64,000 bases of DNA, taken from Acetivibrio cellulolyticus CD2. Lineage in GTDB: Bacteria; Bacillota; Clostridia; Acetivibrionales; Acetivibrionaceae. The notes under the pieces were generated by a model that saw nothing but the letters and a program-made list of their open reading frames with translations, was not told the DNA's origin and did no database searches. Below, one piece after another: positions 35,513 to 44,679 of the stretch. Every line of letters begins with the position of its first letter. Position 1 is the first letter of the stretch. Position numbers and translations under genes: made by a program. The stretch is from assembly GCF_000179595.2 (NCBI RefSeq), contig NZ_JH556653.1, positions 1,712,018 through 1,776,017 on the forward strand, read 5' to 3'.

Positions 35513-36989
35513 TATGCAGATGTATAAAACCATACGTCAATTGTATACTGTGGAACAGCATAGCATGAGAAATATTGCTGATAAGCTTGGAATCAGCAGA
35601 AGAACCGTACGGAAATATTGCAAGGGAGCGGTGATTCCTGATGTTGAAAAGACACGGACTTGTTCTGCGCCTATTAGAAGACTTGTAGAGACAGAGGTTA
35701 TTGCTATGCTCGAAAAAAACAAAAGTATGCCGCGTAAGCAGCAGTTAAGTCTCAGAGATATCTGGCAATATCTTGTACGCGAAAAAGGTGTTCCTGTAGG
35801 CTATTCAACCATAACTCAGTATGTACGAGAACTTAAAAGCAGAACTCCGGAAATATTTATTCCAATATCACATGAACCAGGAGAATCAGTACAATTTGAC
35901 TGGGGTGATATGACCGCAGTGATATCAGGAACTAAAACAGTAGTTTCGGTGTTTGTTGCAGCGTTTCCTTACAGCGGATATATTGTTGGGTTCGTTTATC
36001 CCGATAAAAGTATGATTTCCTTTCTTGATGCTCATATCAGAACGTTTGAGCATATTTGCGGAATTCCTAGACAATGTATTTATGATAATCTCAGAACGGC
36101 TGTCAAAAGCGGTAGTGGTAAGCATGCCGAAAAGCAGGAGCAGTTCATAAGACTTGAAGCACATTATGGATTTACCCCTGTGTTTTGTAATGTTGCAGCT
36201 GGATGGGAGAAAGGTGTAGTTGAAAATGCTGTTTCAATAGTCAGAAGAATAGCGTTTACTCCTATGCCATATGTTGAAAGCTATGCACAGCTTCAGGAGC
36301 ATGTCACAAATCGGTGTATTCAATATGCCAGAACTCATGTTATCAAAGGACAGGAAAATACAATATGGGATCGCTTTAAAGATGAACGCAGCCACATGCT
36401 GATGCTACCAGAATCACCGCTTGATACAGGCTTCATTGTTAAAGCTCTGGTTCACACTGATCTTACTGTACGTTATCAGGATGTACGATATTCTGTACCT
36501 AAGTATCTGGCCGGAAGAGAAGTAACTTTGCGCATATCTCCTTTTCATATATCAATATTTTATCATGGACAAGAAGTTTACAAGCACAATAGAGCACTTA
36601 AAAAGAATGACCACCAATATATTCTTGATCATTATCTTGAAATCCTTGAGAGAAAGCCACGAGCCATAAATCATGCGGTAGTTCTAAAACAAGGCATTAT
36701 GCCAAACGAATGCTCTGATTTTCTGAGACTATGCAGAGAGATTGATCCCAAGAAACAGTTGGTGGATATCCTGTTACTGGGACGTCAGGTTGAAAAGGAG
36801 CAGTTGCTTTTAGCTATTGCACAGGCTAACAATACAAAGAGTCCTTCTTTGAATCTGGTACGGATGCTGCTTGAATTAAAAGAACCGGTGAAGATAACGG
36901 ATGACTTAGTTGTAGAACACAAGGGACTTGAAATATATGATTCCTTGATTACGAAGGGAGATGACGTTAGTGGAAATATCACAAAATGA
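35502..36989 (+). CDS. istA: IS21-family transposase IstA
   Basis: 495 residues. N-terminal helix-turn-helix (QHSMRNIADKLGISRRTVRK, about 19-38). DDE integrase core with D133 (VQFDWGDM), D195 (CIYDNLRTAV) and E241 (KGVVENAV). A C-terminal Mu-like beta domain (RYSVPKYLAGREVTLRIS) follows. The length is usual for IstA. No truncation or missing catalytic residue was seen, so the transposase may be active. Confidence 0.9.
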   Translation: MSIDMQMYKTIRQLYTVEQHSMRNIADKLGISRRTVRKYCKGAVIPDVEKTRTCSAPIRRLVETEVIAMLEKNKSMPRKQQLSLRDIWQYLVREKGVPVGYSTITQYVRELKSRTPEIFIPISHEPGESVQFDWGDMTAVISGTKTVVSVFVAAFPYSGYIVGFVYPDKSMISFLDAHIRTFEHICGIPRQCIYDNLRTAVKSGSGKHAEKQEQFIRLEAHYGFTPVFCNVAAGWEKGVVENAVSIVRRIAFTPMPYVESYAQLQEHVTNRCIQYARTHVIKGQENTIWDRFKDERSHMLMLPESPLDTGFIVKALVHTDLTVRYQDVRYSVPKYLAGREVTLRISPFHISIFYHGQEVYKHNRALKKNDHQYILDHYLEILERKPRAINHAVVLKQGIMPNECSDFLRLCREIDPKKQLVDILLLGRQVEKEQLLLAIAQANNTKSPSLNLVRMLLELKEPVKITDDLVVEHKGLEIYDSLITKGDDVSGNITK

Positions 36990-37707
36990 AGTTGAAATTC
37001 AGCGATTATCAAGCAAACTGAACTTACCTGCTATATCAAGTTTTAGGAAACATGTCAAAACTTCATCTACATTTGAAGAAAATCTTTTGCACCTGCTGCA
37101 GCTTGAAACTGATTTGAAGGATCGTGAACTAATCAAACGCAGAATCAAGGCTGCAGGATTCCTAATACAGAAAACAATTGATACATTTCAGTTCAGTGAA
37201 GAACGGTTGCCATTTTTAAAACGTGAAGAAGTGATGGAGCTACTTCAGTGCGAGTTTATTGCAAATCGTACAAACATTGTTGCAATAGGTAACAGTGGCA
37301 CTGGCAAAACTCATCTTATGACTGCTCTTGCTATGGAAGCAATACGAAAAGGTTATTCGGTAAGATTCAGGAGAGCGTCCGATCTGGTAACACAATTATC
37401 CGAAGCCCAGTCGGAAAAGCACCTTTCAAGTATGCTTAATTCCTTGAATAAGTGCCAATTGCTGGTTTTAGACGAACTTGGGTACCTTACACTAGATCAG
37501 CGTAGCTCAAATCTGCTTTTTCAGGTACTTGCCGCCAGATACGAGGTAAGAAGCACTATCGTTACAAGTAATCTGGAATTCTCCAAATGGCCTGATTTTA
37601 TTGGAGACTCAATAATGGCAACCGCCTTAGTGGATAGACTGGTACATAGATCGACCATTCTAAATATGAATGGAGAAGGATATCGAATAAAAGATGGCAG
37701 AAAATGA
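36970..37707 (+). CDS. istB: IS21 helper ATPase IstB
   Basis: 245 residues from GTG 36970, preferred because AGGGAG lies 9 bases upstream; the in-frame ATG 36961 abuts that site. Walker A is GNSGTGKT (107-114) and Walker B is LLVLDELGYL (about 165), with a SNLEFSKWPDF sensor region, as in the DnaC-like IstB family. It regulates target choice and activates IstA. It overlaps istA by 20 bp. Confidence 0.9.
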   Translation: MEISQNEVEIQRLSSKLNLPAISSFRKHVKTSSTFEENLLHLLQLETDLKDRELIKRRIKAAGFLIQKTIDTFQFSEERLPFLKREEVMELLQCEFIANRTNIVAIGNSGTGKTHLMTALAMEAIRKGYSVRFRRASDLVTQLSEAQSEKHLSSMLNSLNKCQLLVLDELGYLTLDQRSSNLLFQVLAARYEVRSTIVTSNLEFSKWPDFIGDSIMATALVDRLVHRSTILNMNGEGYRIKDGRK

Positions 37708-37712
37708 AGGGA

Positions 37713-37742
37713 TTAACCGGCTCAAATGCGAGTCGGTTTTTT
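37713..37742 (+). terminator. Intrinsic terminator of istAB
   Basis: AACCGGCTC and GAGTCGGTT form the stem (one G-T pair) with loop AAATGC, then TTTTTTG, starting 6 bases after the istB stop. Confidence 0.8.
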
Positions 37743-38031
37743 GTTTGTAGATAAGTATTCTTTCTTTTCATGAGAAAAGAAAAGTGGCCCTCAAAAATAC
37801 CTTTCAATTTAGTACCTTGATATTTAAAAAAATATTTATTGTGAATTGAAAGCTGTGATTGTATAATGTTCACAATACATTAGTTAACTGCTGAACGTCA
37901 ATGAATAAAGGCATTAGTGGTGGTGTCATTTTATGCAGCATTATTAAGCTGTAAAGGTGCACCAGAGTGGAGCACTTTTACGATAGCGATTCCAATATGT
38001 TTATTGTTACGCCCCAAGAAACGGGTAAAAG

Positions 38032-39165
38032 TTATCTACTTTCCTTAGATAATACAATAATAAGTCTATCGCTTGATTCTTCATAATAGTTTTCCTTATT
38101 AAAATCTCCATAAACAGCTTCAATACTAAAATACCCTCTGCATATACTCTCTAAATCCTTTATTGAATAAATTTTTGCAATTTCTTCATCTTTAAAAAAA
38201 CTATAATTATTACATTTCTTATCTCTTAATAAATATAAATAATGTCCATTTTGTATATTATTAATTATTTTTTTAAATATTATTAAGCTCAACTCAATAT
38301 TTTTATCTTCGGTTGTTCTTATATATGTCCTAAACTTTTTTAAGGGAAAAAAATTCTTTGAATCTAAAACAAGTAACCCTTTATTCTTAAGATGCTCATA
38401 CGCACTTTTAATAAAACCTCGAATATCAGAATCGGTTGAAAAATAATTATATGATGTCCACATACAGATAGCACAATCATAATCATGTTCTGGTAATGCA
38501 AAGTCTCTTACATCACCGTTAATATAGTTTATTTTCATATGGGAATTGAATCTATTAGCATTTTTTATTTGATTTTGCGAGACATCTATGCCTGTAACTT
38601 GATACCCCTTTTTTGCTAACAAAGCACTATGTCTTCCTATACCACAACAACAATCTAAGACCTTTTCAGTCTTGCCATAATGATCTAAAAAAATATTGTT
38701 TAGAAATTCAACTTCCTGTTCAGTATCTTTATCAATCGCAATATTATAGTACTCAGACAACTCATTATATAAAAGTTTGTTCTTAGCATGACCAACAAAA
38801 CTAAAGTTAATATATCTATCTAACTCGCTATTTAGATCTATGGGCAAATAAATTATATTATCTTCCATAAATGATTCTTTGTAATAGTTGTTGAAATAAA
38901 GTATTAAATCATACTTTTTACCATACTTTGAAAAAAGATTTTTTATTTCGCTGATATCCCTAATTGGAATAATATTTTCAAATAAATCAGATAATTTATA
39001 TTTTTGAAGTTCTATTTTTATTTGATCACTAGAATTTGACACTACTAAGTCAACGGAAAGAACCTCCCTTAATTCTTTGAAAAATTCTATATTATCTGGA
39101 ATTACTTTCAATGTTTTTTGATTTACCAAAATATCATAAAAATCTGTTATTACTCTTATTTTCAT
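38032..39165 (-). CDS. HAD-like domain fused to SAM methyltransferase
   Basis: 377 residues. The N-terminal ~115 residues resemble a HAD Rossmannoid (VITDFYDILVN, then VDLVVSNSSDQ), but the DxDxT nucleophile motif is degenerate (DFYD). Residues about 160-290 are a class I methyltransferase with VLDCCCGIGRHS (169-180) and VTGIDVSQNQI. It is the last gene of a four-gene operon with 9 bp to the ASCH gene. Substrate unknown. Confidence 0.7.
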   Translation of the reverse strand: MKIRVITDFYDILVNQKTLKVIPDNIEFFKELREVLSVDLVVSNSSDQIKIELQKYKLSDLFENIIPIRDISEIKNLFSKYGKKYDLILYFNNYYKESFMEDNIIYLPIDLNSELDRYINFSFVGHAKNKLLYNELSEYYNIAIDKDTEQEVEFLNNIFLDHYGKTEKVLDCCCGIGRHSALLAKKGYQVTGIDVSQNQIKNANRFNSHMKINYINGDVRDFALPEHDYDCAICMWTSYNYFSTDSDIRGFIKSAYEHLKNKGLLVLDSKNFFPLKKFRTYIRTTEDKNIELSLIIFKKIINNIQNGHYLYLLRDKKCNNYSFFKDEEIAKIYSIKDLESICRGYFSIEAVYGDFNKENYYEESSDRLIIVLSKESR

Positions 39166-39174
39166 AATGGTTTC

Positions 39175-39588
39175 CTAATCTAAAAAGGATTTTTTCTGCT
39201 TTGAAAAACTTATTTCATCAATATAAATAAAGGATTGAGGTATAAAAGTAATACCAATATCCTTCAAATCTAATTTATATTCATATTTAACAACTTCATC
39301 AAGTCGGTATGCAACTGCAAATTCTTTATTTTGAAAATATTTGTCATATGAAGTCTTATTTACACCAGAATATTTTTTTGTATTTTCCCAAACATTTTCT
39401 GGCGTATCAACTACTATTTCCACAACTTTAGCCTCTCCTACAATTCTCTTAGCCGGAAAAGTTGCATAGATAATAATTCTGCTGACACTAGCTCGTGTGC
39501 ACTTTGTCTTTCGGTATTCATATTTCTTTTCTCCATCAAATATACTCTTAACATATTCAGGTTTTATTGGTAGCAAGATTGTACACAT
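39175..39588 (-). CDS. ASCH-domain protein
   Basis: 137 residues. MCTILLPIKPEYVKSIFDGE, then KKYEYRKTKCTR and IIIYATFPAKRIVGEAKV match the ASCH/PUA-like beta-barrel (conserved IKPE...GxKxxExR and YAT.P...vvG). ASCH proteins bind RNA or modified nucleosides. The ribosome binding site is GAGGATAA. It lies 15 bp after the GNAT gene. Confidence 0.75.
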   Translation of the reverse strand: MCTILLPIKPEYVKSIFDGEKKYEYRKTKCTRASVSRIIIYATFPAKRIVGEAKVVEIVVDTPENVWENTKKYSGVNKTSYDKYFQNKEFAVAYRLDEVVKYEYKLDLKDIGITFIPQSFIYIDEISFSKQKKSFLD

Positions 39589-39603
39589 ATTATCCTCATA
39601 TAT

Positions 39604-40164
39604 TTATATAAAATTAACAAATTGCTTGTTCTTATCTAATATAATACTTTCTCTTTTATAAAAATCTCCATGTAAGTTCCCATTAAAACAATATTCGCTC
39701 ATTCCCTCTTTATAATAATTATTGCAAACAGAAGCCATCTCGAAACCATAATATGAAAATAGTTTCGAAAACTCAGTTATTCTATTTTCTGAAATAGTAA
39801 GAACAGGTTTTTCTGTTCCTAAAATTTCAAAACTTTTGTTAAATAATATCATACCAATTCCGTTCTTCCGGAAGTTACTATTAACCATTAATGTACATAT
39901 CTTCCGTTCTTCATCTTCTGCTTTTATAATTGAAACTCCTGCAATTGTTTCATTTACTAAAAATAAAAGTATATCTTTTTGATTAGTTTTAGTAATATTG
40001 GGTATTACCTTATTATAGTACCAACCCGCAAATCCAGGGTACTCAATATTAAGTTTCATTAAAAAAAAATAAATCCGATTCACATATCTGCAAAAAGTTT
40101 CTTTTTGATTTTGAAAGCTTGATAACAATAATACTTGGCTACTTTTTATTATTTGATTTTTCAT
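39604..40164 (-). CDS. GNAT acetyltransferase
   Basis: 186 residues. Strand 4-helix 3 with the acetyl-CoA loop is CTLMVNSNFRKNGIGMILFN (about 95-114; R-K-x-G-I-G fits Q/RxxGxG/A). ILLFLVNETIAGVSIIKAED precedes it and PVLTISENRITEFSKLFSYY follows. The first 26 bases overlap the end of the upstream membrane-protein gene. The acceptor is unknown. Confidence 0.75.
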   Translation of the reverse strand: MKNQIIKSSQVLLLSSFQNQKETFCRYVNRIYFFLMKLNIEYPGFAGWYYNKVIPNITKTNQKDILLFLVNETIAGVSIIKAEDEERKICTLMVNSNFRKNGIGMILFNKSFEILGTEKPVLTISENRITEFSKLFSYYGFEMASVCNNYYKEGMSEYCFNGNLHGDFYKRESIILDKNKQFVNFI

Positions 40165-41188
40165 AGTTTTTATTAACCTCTACTATCTTATTATTTGATT
40201 TTTCGTTGTAATTATTAACCTCTGCAGTATTTATATTGCTTTCATACGCTTCTATACTTCGATAAACCAAATTTGATGCAATATTGAAAAATATACTCAT
40301 TATACATAAAATAACTAAATATATCGCAATAGTTTTAAAATTGCACACATAATGTTGAATTTTAATTAATATATTATATGAATCTGAATTATTTTTTGAT
40401 TTCCAATGGTAAACAATCATGTCTTTGTCTAAATTTTGTTTTGCAATATATTTTTCCCAAATTTTGGATTCTAGTATCCGATATGTATATACCTCTATAT
40501 TACTATCAATTACATCAGATTCAGCTTTCGTTATTAAAAAGAAACGTATGTCACTAACGATAAATCTCTTATTTTTTACACTTTCCATATCTTCAACTAG
40601 TGACAACGGTAAACTTCTCAGAATATTAAGTTTAAAATCAATAACGTCTTTAGTCGTAATTGCACTTTGTAGCAATAAATTCTTAGGATTATATTTTTTT
40701 TGTAACATCTTTAAACTTTTCGAAAAAATTCTAAACCGCAAATAATATCGCTTATTTTGATTCATATTTTTAGTATTAATACAAAGAATTGAACCATTAT
40801 ATTTATTGTTTAATTCTACATCATTCGTAACATCCAAAAAGTAAACCGCAAATTCGTCTGGTTGATCTTTGTTTACCGTAATATGTTTTGGGTTTCCCGT
40901 TGTTAGTTTATAATTTTCATTGAATATTCCTGTAAGTATAATCTGATCTTGTAATTTCCCCCCCAAATCCATTATCTCACTTTTTGATATTACAAAAGGT
41001 AGGAAAAAGAAGATTTTATTAATATTGTCTACATTTATCTTAATGCCTATATCAAGAAAAACATCCTGTTTTTTTAATGAAAACTTAGAATCACTAACAC
41101 GTATTCTAAACAAATTGAACTGAATACTTGCTTCAGTTGCAGTTTCTTTTGTTTGTTTTTCTTCATACCATAATGCAAAACTTTCCAT
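40139..41188 (-). CDS. Single-pass membrane protein, accessory operon lead gene
   Basis: 349 residues from ATG 41188, which has a perfect GGGAGGACT ribosome binding site; the longer frame from 41215 lacks one. About 280 soluble, beta-rich residues precede one membrane helix (about 287-308), and a short Asn/Lys/Glu-rich tail with a duplicated 14-residue unit ends it. Family not recognised. Topology suggests a cytoplasmic domain anchored by a C-terminal helix. It is the first gene of the operon with GNAT, ASCH and methyltransferase genes. Confidence 0.6.
   Translation of the reverse strand: MESFALWYEEKQTKETATEASIQFNLFRIRVSDSKFSLKKQDVFLDIGIKINVDNINKIFFFLPFVISKSEIMDLGGKLQDQIILTGIFNENYKLTTGNPKHITVNKDQPDEFAVYFLDVTNDVELNNKYNGSILCINTKNMNQNKRYYLRFRIFSKSLKMLQKKYNPKNLLLQSAITTKDVIDFKLNILRSLPLSLVEDMESVKNKRFIVSDIRFFLITKAESDVIDSNIEVYTYRILESKIWEKYIAKQNLDKDMIVYHWKSKNNSDSYNILIKIQHYVCNFKTIAIYLVILCIMSIFFNIASNLVYRSIEAYESNINTAEVNNYNEKSNNKIVEVNKNYEKSNNKK
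40146..40227. repeat. 42-bp tandem duplication
   Basis: Units of 42 bp at 40146 and 40188 share TTATTATTTGATTTTTC and ATTAACCTCT. In frame they duplicate 14 residues of the membrane protein tail (VNNYNEKSNNK and VNKNYEKSNNK). The minus strand of each unit carries AGAGGTTAAT, the ribosome binding site used by the downstream GNAT gene. Confidence 0.6.
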
Positions 41189-41219
41189 ATGAGTCCTCCC
41201 AAGTGGGTCATCCATTACA

Positions 41220-42046
41220 CAATTAGATTATTTCCATTCAAAAATCCCTACCTAATGCCCTATACTCTTTTTGCATTAGTCTTTATTTATATTCTAAAAA
41301 TCTATTAACTATATAAATATATACAAGTGATTTTTGAATAATAAGTTCTTTACTTCTTTTTCTATCATAAATATTACTACACAATATACACATCATATGG
41401 CTGGACTACTAATTTTCTTATTAATTTATTATGGACTTATATCAAATTAGCTAAGAATCTTCTATACCCATTATTACTCAATTTTTATCATCCAAAGTTT
41501 TTAATGGTACAACAAACAAATTATACCACAAACATTAATCTTATTACAAATCATTATTTTCTATTTTATATTAATTTTATATTAATACCCTGAATCCTTG
41601 AATTATTGTCATACGAACTAGCCCAAACCATTATAAACATCATTAGGACAATAAAGTAATACTTTAGCTTTGATGGAACATGACAAATACCCTAGAAAAA
41701 GATATAGATATCTTGATTTCCATATTCTATGTAAATAGCTTGCACTTTTAGTGTTGCAAACTATTTCTAGTAAATACTTAAGAAACTTATAAAAAGGTAG
41801 GGCTTAACCGATAACAAAGAAAGTAATTTTAATACAAAAATGCCTTATAGCTCATCAACAAAATAGTAATAAATTAATTTTTTCCTATTCAAAAATAATT
41901 GTTTACCACAAATAAAACAGATGCCGTTAAAGCATTGGATTTACTACATCGTAGCAGCAACAATCACAAACCAATTTAGCTACTTCTAGGCCTACTTTCG
42001 GACCAATAATTGTAAATTTTTCCGTAGATGCGGTTATTCTTGATAC
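41220..42046. other. AT-rich spacer without recognised features
   Basis: About 830 bp with short frames only and no recognised motif. It separates the accessory operon from the tRNA pair and probably contains the operon promoter and island edge. Confidence 0.4.
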
Positions 42047-42048
42047 AA

Positions 42049-42092
42049 TACAAAAAACCCTCGAAACACTGACCAATTAACGTTTCAAGGGT
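42049..42092 (-). terminator. Terminator of the tRNA operon
   Basis: On the minus strand GAACCCTTGAAAC pairs with GTTTCGAGGGTTT and is followed by a T-run (TTTTTTG), just downstream of tRNA-Thr. Confidence 0.75.
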
Positions 42093-42100
42093 TCTATCAC

Positions 42101-42176
42101 TGGAGCCCTCACCCGGAATCGGACCGGGGACCTCATCCTTACCATGGATGCGCTCTGCCGACTGAGCTATGAGGGC
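42101..42176 (-). tRNA. tRNA-Thr(GGT)
   Basis: 76 nt with encoded CCA. The acceptor GCCCTCA pairs with TGAGGGC. The D-loop is AGCTCAGTCGGCAGAGC, the anticodon loop is ATGGTAA (anticodon GGT) and the T-arm is GGTCCGATTCC. Confidence 0.95.
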
Positions 42177-42189
42177 ATATTAAATTTCG

Positions 42190-42263
42190 TGGAGCGGGTG
42201 ATGGGAATCGAACCCACGCAGTCAGCTTGGGAAGCTGATATTCTACCATTGAATTACACCCGC
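42190..42263 (-). tRNA. tRNA-Gly(CCC)
   Basis: 74 nt with encoded CCA. The acceptor GCGGGTG pairs with CACCCGC. The anticodon loop is TTCCCAA (anticodon CCC) and the T-arm is GTGGGTTCGATTCCCAT. It lies 13 bp before tRNA-Thr in the same transcript. Confidence 0.95.
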
Positions 42264-42339
42264 CTGCAATTTCGAAGCAAAAAGAATTATACCACTAAAA
42301 CAAAAAATAGTCTAGTGGTAATTTCTTGTTTTATACAAA

Positions 42340-42984
42340 TTATTGCTTAGTTTCTTCCAAATATTTCTCCAGCTTACGTTTTACTCTCTGTAACGCATTG
42401 TCAATTGATTTTACATGCCTGTCCAATTCAATAGCTATTTCCTGATAGGATTTGCCTTCAAGATACAGCGCCAAAACCTCGCATTCCAATCCGCTCAAGA
42501 TTTCACCCATTTTTTCCTCAATACCTGAAAATTCTTCCCTGTTAATTACCATTTCTTCAGGGTCGTTTATAGTGTCTTCACTGATAATATCCATAAGTGT
42601 ACGATCGGATTCATCATCAAAAATTGGCTTGTTTAATGAGATATAAGAATTTAGAGGTATATGTTTCTGCCTTGTAGCTGTCTTTATCGCCGTAATAATC
42701 TGCCTTGTAATGCAAAGCTCGGCAAATGCACGGAATGAAGAAAGCTTGTCCTCTCTGAAATCTCTTATAGCTTTGTAAAGTCCGATCATACCTTCCTGAA
42801 TGATGTCTTCTCTATCAGCTCCAATAAGGAAGTATGTTCTTGCCTTTGCGCGCACAAAACCTTTGTACTTATTTATCAAGTATTCGAGGGCCTTAAGATT
42901 GCCGGATTTTGTTTCATCAATTATTTCTTCATCAAGCATTGTACTAAAAGATCTAACTACCTCAACCTGTGCATTTGACTTCAA
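42340..42984 (-). CDS. sigH: RNA polymerase sigma factor SigH
   Basis: 214 residues from TTG 42984 (GAGGGGG ribosome binding site). Region 2 includes GADREDIIQEGMIGLYKAIR and FRAFAELCITRQIITAIK. Region 4 has LEGKSYQEIAIELDRHVKSI and ALQRVKRKL. Length and sequence match Spo0H/SigH, which directs early sporulation and stationary-phase transcription. Its position next to rlmB, mrnC and cysS is the usual clostridial order. Confidence 0.95.
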   Translation of the reverse strand: MKSNAQVEVVRSFSTMLDEEIIDETKSGNLKALEYLINKYKGFVRAKARTYFLIGADREDIIQEGMIGLYKAIRDFREDKLSSFRAFAELCITRQIITAIKTATRQKHIPLNSYISLNKPIFDDESDRTLMDIISEDTINDPEEMVINREEFSGIEEKMGEILSGLECEVLALYLEGKSYQEIAIELDRHVKSIDNALQRVKRKLEKYLEETKQ

Positions 42985-43400
42985 AATAATGCCCCCTCTT
43001 GTTATAATTTAATTACAAAAAATAGAGAAAAAATGCTATAAGAATAGAGGATAATATTTACCATGCCTTCAAGTCAAAAGTCACGAAAGTCAGTCGATAA
43101 GGCACGACTATGACAATTATATTCTAAAAAAAATGCAATGTCAAGTAATCTTTTAGAATACATTACTTGTCAAGCTCATCTTTTCAAGCTTTTTACCAAT
43201 TCCGCATCAATATTGGACATTAAGTTCATGGTGTATCATTCTGACCCCACGAGTGTGTAGTACTATCCTCCGCTCCAAAAAATCAGATATTACAAACCTT
43301 ATAACATGATCCTTTGAATATTCTCTATATAAATATCGGCAAATTGGTTTTTTTTCGTACATATAAATTGCAAATTCTCAAAATTTCTTTTTAACTTTAC
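42985..43400. other. Spacer between sigH and rlmB
   Basis: About 420 bp with no gene or clear hairpin recognised. It must hold the sigH promoter. Confidence 0.4.
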
Positions 43401-43421
43401 TTACAAATCGGCGGTTTTCCC

Positions 43422-44381
43422 TCACTTACCCCTTTGCTTCAGAATTTCATACATAACTATAGCTCCGGCTACAGCAGCATTGAGTGACGAAATCTGACCT
43501 TTCATAGGCAGATTCACAACAAAATCACATTTTTCGCTGACGAGTTTGCCCATTCCCTCTCCCTCACTACCTATTACCAATGCTATAGGCCCCTTCAAAT
43601 CGATTTCATAGAAGGACTTTTCTCCGGATTGATCTGTTCCGACCACCCACAAATTCTGTTCTTTAAGATAATCAATCGTTTGAGCTATGTTGGTTACCCT
43701 GGCTACCGGTACATACTCTATAGCACCTGCTGATGCCTTTGATACAGCAGCAGTAAGGCCTATTGCTCTTCTTTTCGGTATAACCACGCCGTGGGCTCCA
43801 ACTGCGTTTGCAGTCCTCAATATTGAACCTAAATTGTGAGGATCGGTTATTCCGTCCAGTATTATAATAAAAGGAGCTTCCCCTTTTGACTGCGCTATTT
43901 CCAAAATATCATCAACCTCAACGTAGTCCTTGACTGCTACAAAGGCAATTACTCCCTGATGTGAATGGGTTGTCGAGATTTTATCGAGGCTTACCCGGTC
44001 TGTTTCCTGTACGATAATTCCCTTTTCCCTTGCCAGAGCAATTATCTGCTTTATGGAGCCTTCCTTGTCGCCTTTTGATACAAGTATCTTATTTATAGTC
44101 CTGTCTGATTTTATAGCCTCAAGCACTGAGTTTCTTCCTTCAAGCTTGTCCAGGCCTTCATTCAGGTCCTCCATTTCTTTATTTTCTATCCTTGGAGGTC
44201 GTTCGTTAAATCTTTCTGGTCGTCCACTGGATCTTTCCGGCCGCTCATTGGATCTTTCTGGTCGTCCACCGGATCTTTCTGGTCGTTCATTGAATTTTTC
44301 TTTGCGTTCACCGAATCTTTCCGTGCGTTCACTGTTTTTTTGTGGTCTATCATTATAAAATTTTCTTTTGTTATCCGCCAT
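43422..44381 (-). CDS. rlmB: 23S rRNA 2'-O-methyltransferase (RlmB/TrmH family)
   Basis: 319 residues from ATG 44381 (AAAGAG ribosome binding site). A charged N-terminal extension (about 1-70) carries tandem RPERS/RPERF units. The substrate-binding domain has GRNSVLEAIKSDRTINKI. The SPOUT knot domain has ILDGITDPHNLGSILRTANA, then IGSEGEGMG and MKGQISSLNAAVAGAIVMYE, the three SpoU motifs. It should methylate a 23S rRNA guanosine. The low-complexity tail is an addition absent from short homologues. Confidence 0.9.
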   Translation of the reverse strand: MADNKRKFYNDRPQKNSERTERFGERKEKFNERPERSGGRPERSNERPERSSGRPERFNERPPRIENKEMEDLNEGLDKLEGRNSVLEAIKSDRTINKILVSKGDKEGSIKQIIALAREKGIIVQETDRVSLDKISTTHSHQGVIAFVAVKDYVEVDDILEIAQSKGEAPFIIILDGITDPHNLGSILRTANAVGAHGVVIPKRRAIGLTAAVSKASAGAIEYVPVARVTNIAQTIDYLKEQNLWVVGTDQSGEKSFYEIDLKGPIALVIGSEGEGMGKLVSEKCDFVVNLPMKGQISSLNAAVAGAIVMYEILKQRGK

Positions 44382-44679
44382 TTTATTCAACTCTTTCTTT
44401 TATAGTATTACCAGTAATTTGCAGCACGCTATTCAAATGCTTTACAAATATACTTAGTCTGCTTGCATTCAGAATGATTAATAATTTTTCTCACCATTTC
44501 TATTCTTCTCAAAAATTTAGTCTTTTACATATTGTTTTTATAGATAAATGCTACCAACATTTATCTCATTATAACCAAATTGTAATAGCCGATATATAGC
44601 AAAAATTCAGAGTGCCATTAAATCTTGGGACATTTAGCCCCACTGGATTTCAGGACATTTGCTTCGCAAATTCCTTAAA

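Larger units (their letters stand above)
33668..38010 (+). mobile_element. IS21-like transposon with four genes
   Basis: The ends are inferred from imperfect inverted repeats: GTAAATATGTTGGAATTACTGATC (24 bases, 33668-33691; GTTGGAATTACT core) against the complement of 37982-38010 (ATTGGAATCGCTATC core). Inner repeats also match: AAAATGACACCAC at about 33705 and its complement GTGGTGTCATTTT at about 37920. Genes in order are an unknown HTH protein, a ParB-like protein, an IstA transposase and an IstB ATPase. Target duplication was not identified. The right end lies 21 bp from the stop of the convergent HAD/methyltransferase gene. Confidence 0.7.

Noticed and set aside
42144-42350. Plus-strand open frame across the tRNA genes
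   Set aside because: It is antisense to tRNA-Thr and tRNA-Gly and has no ribosome binding site.
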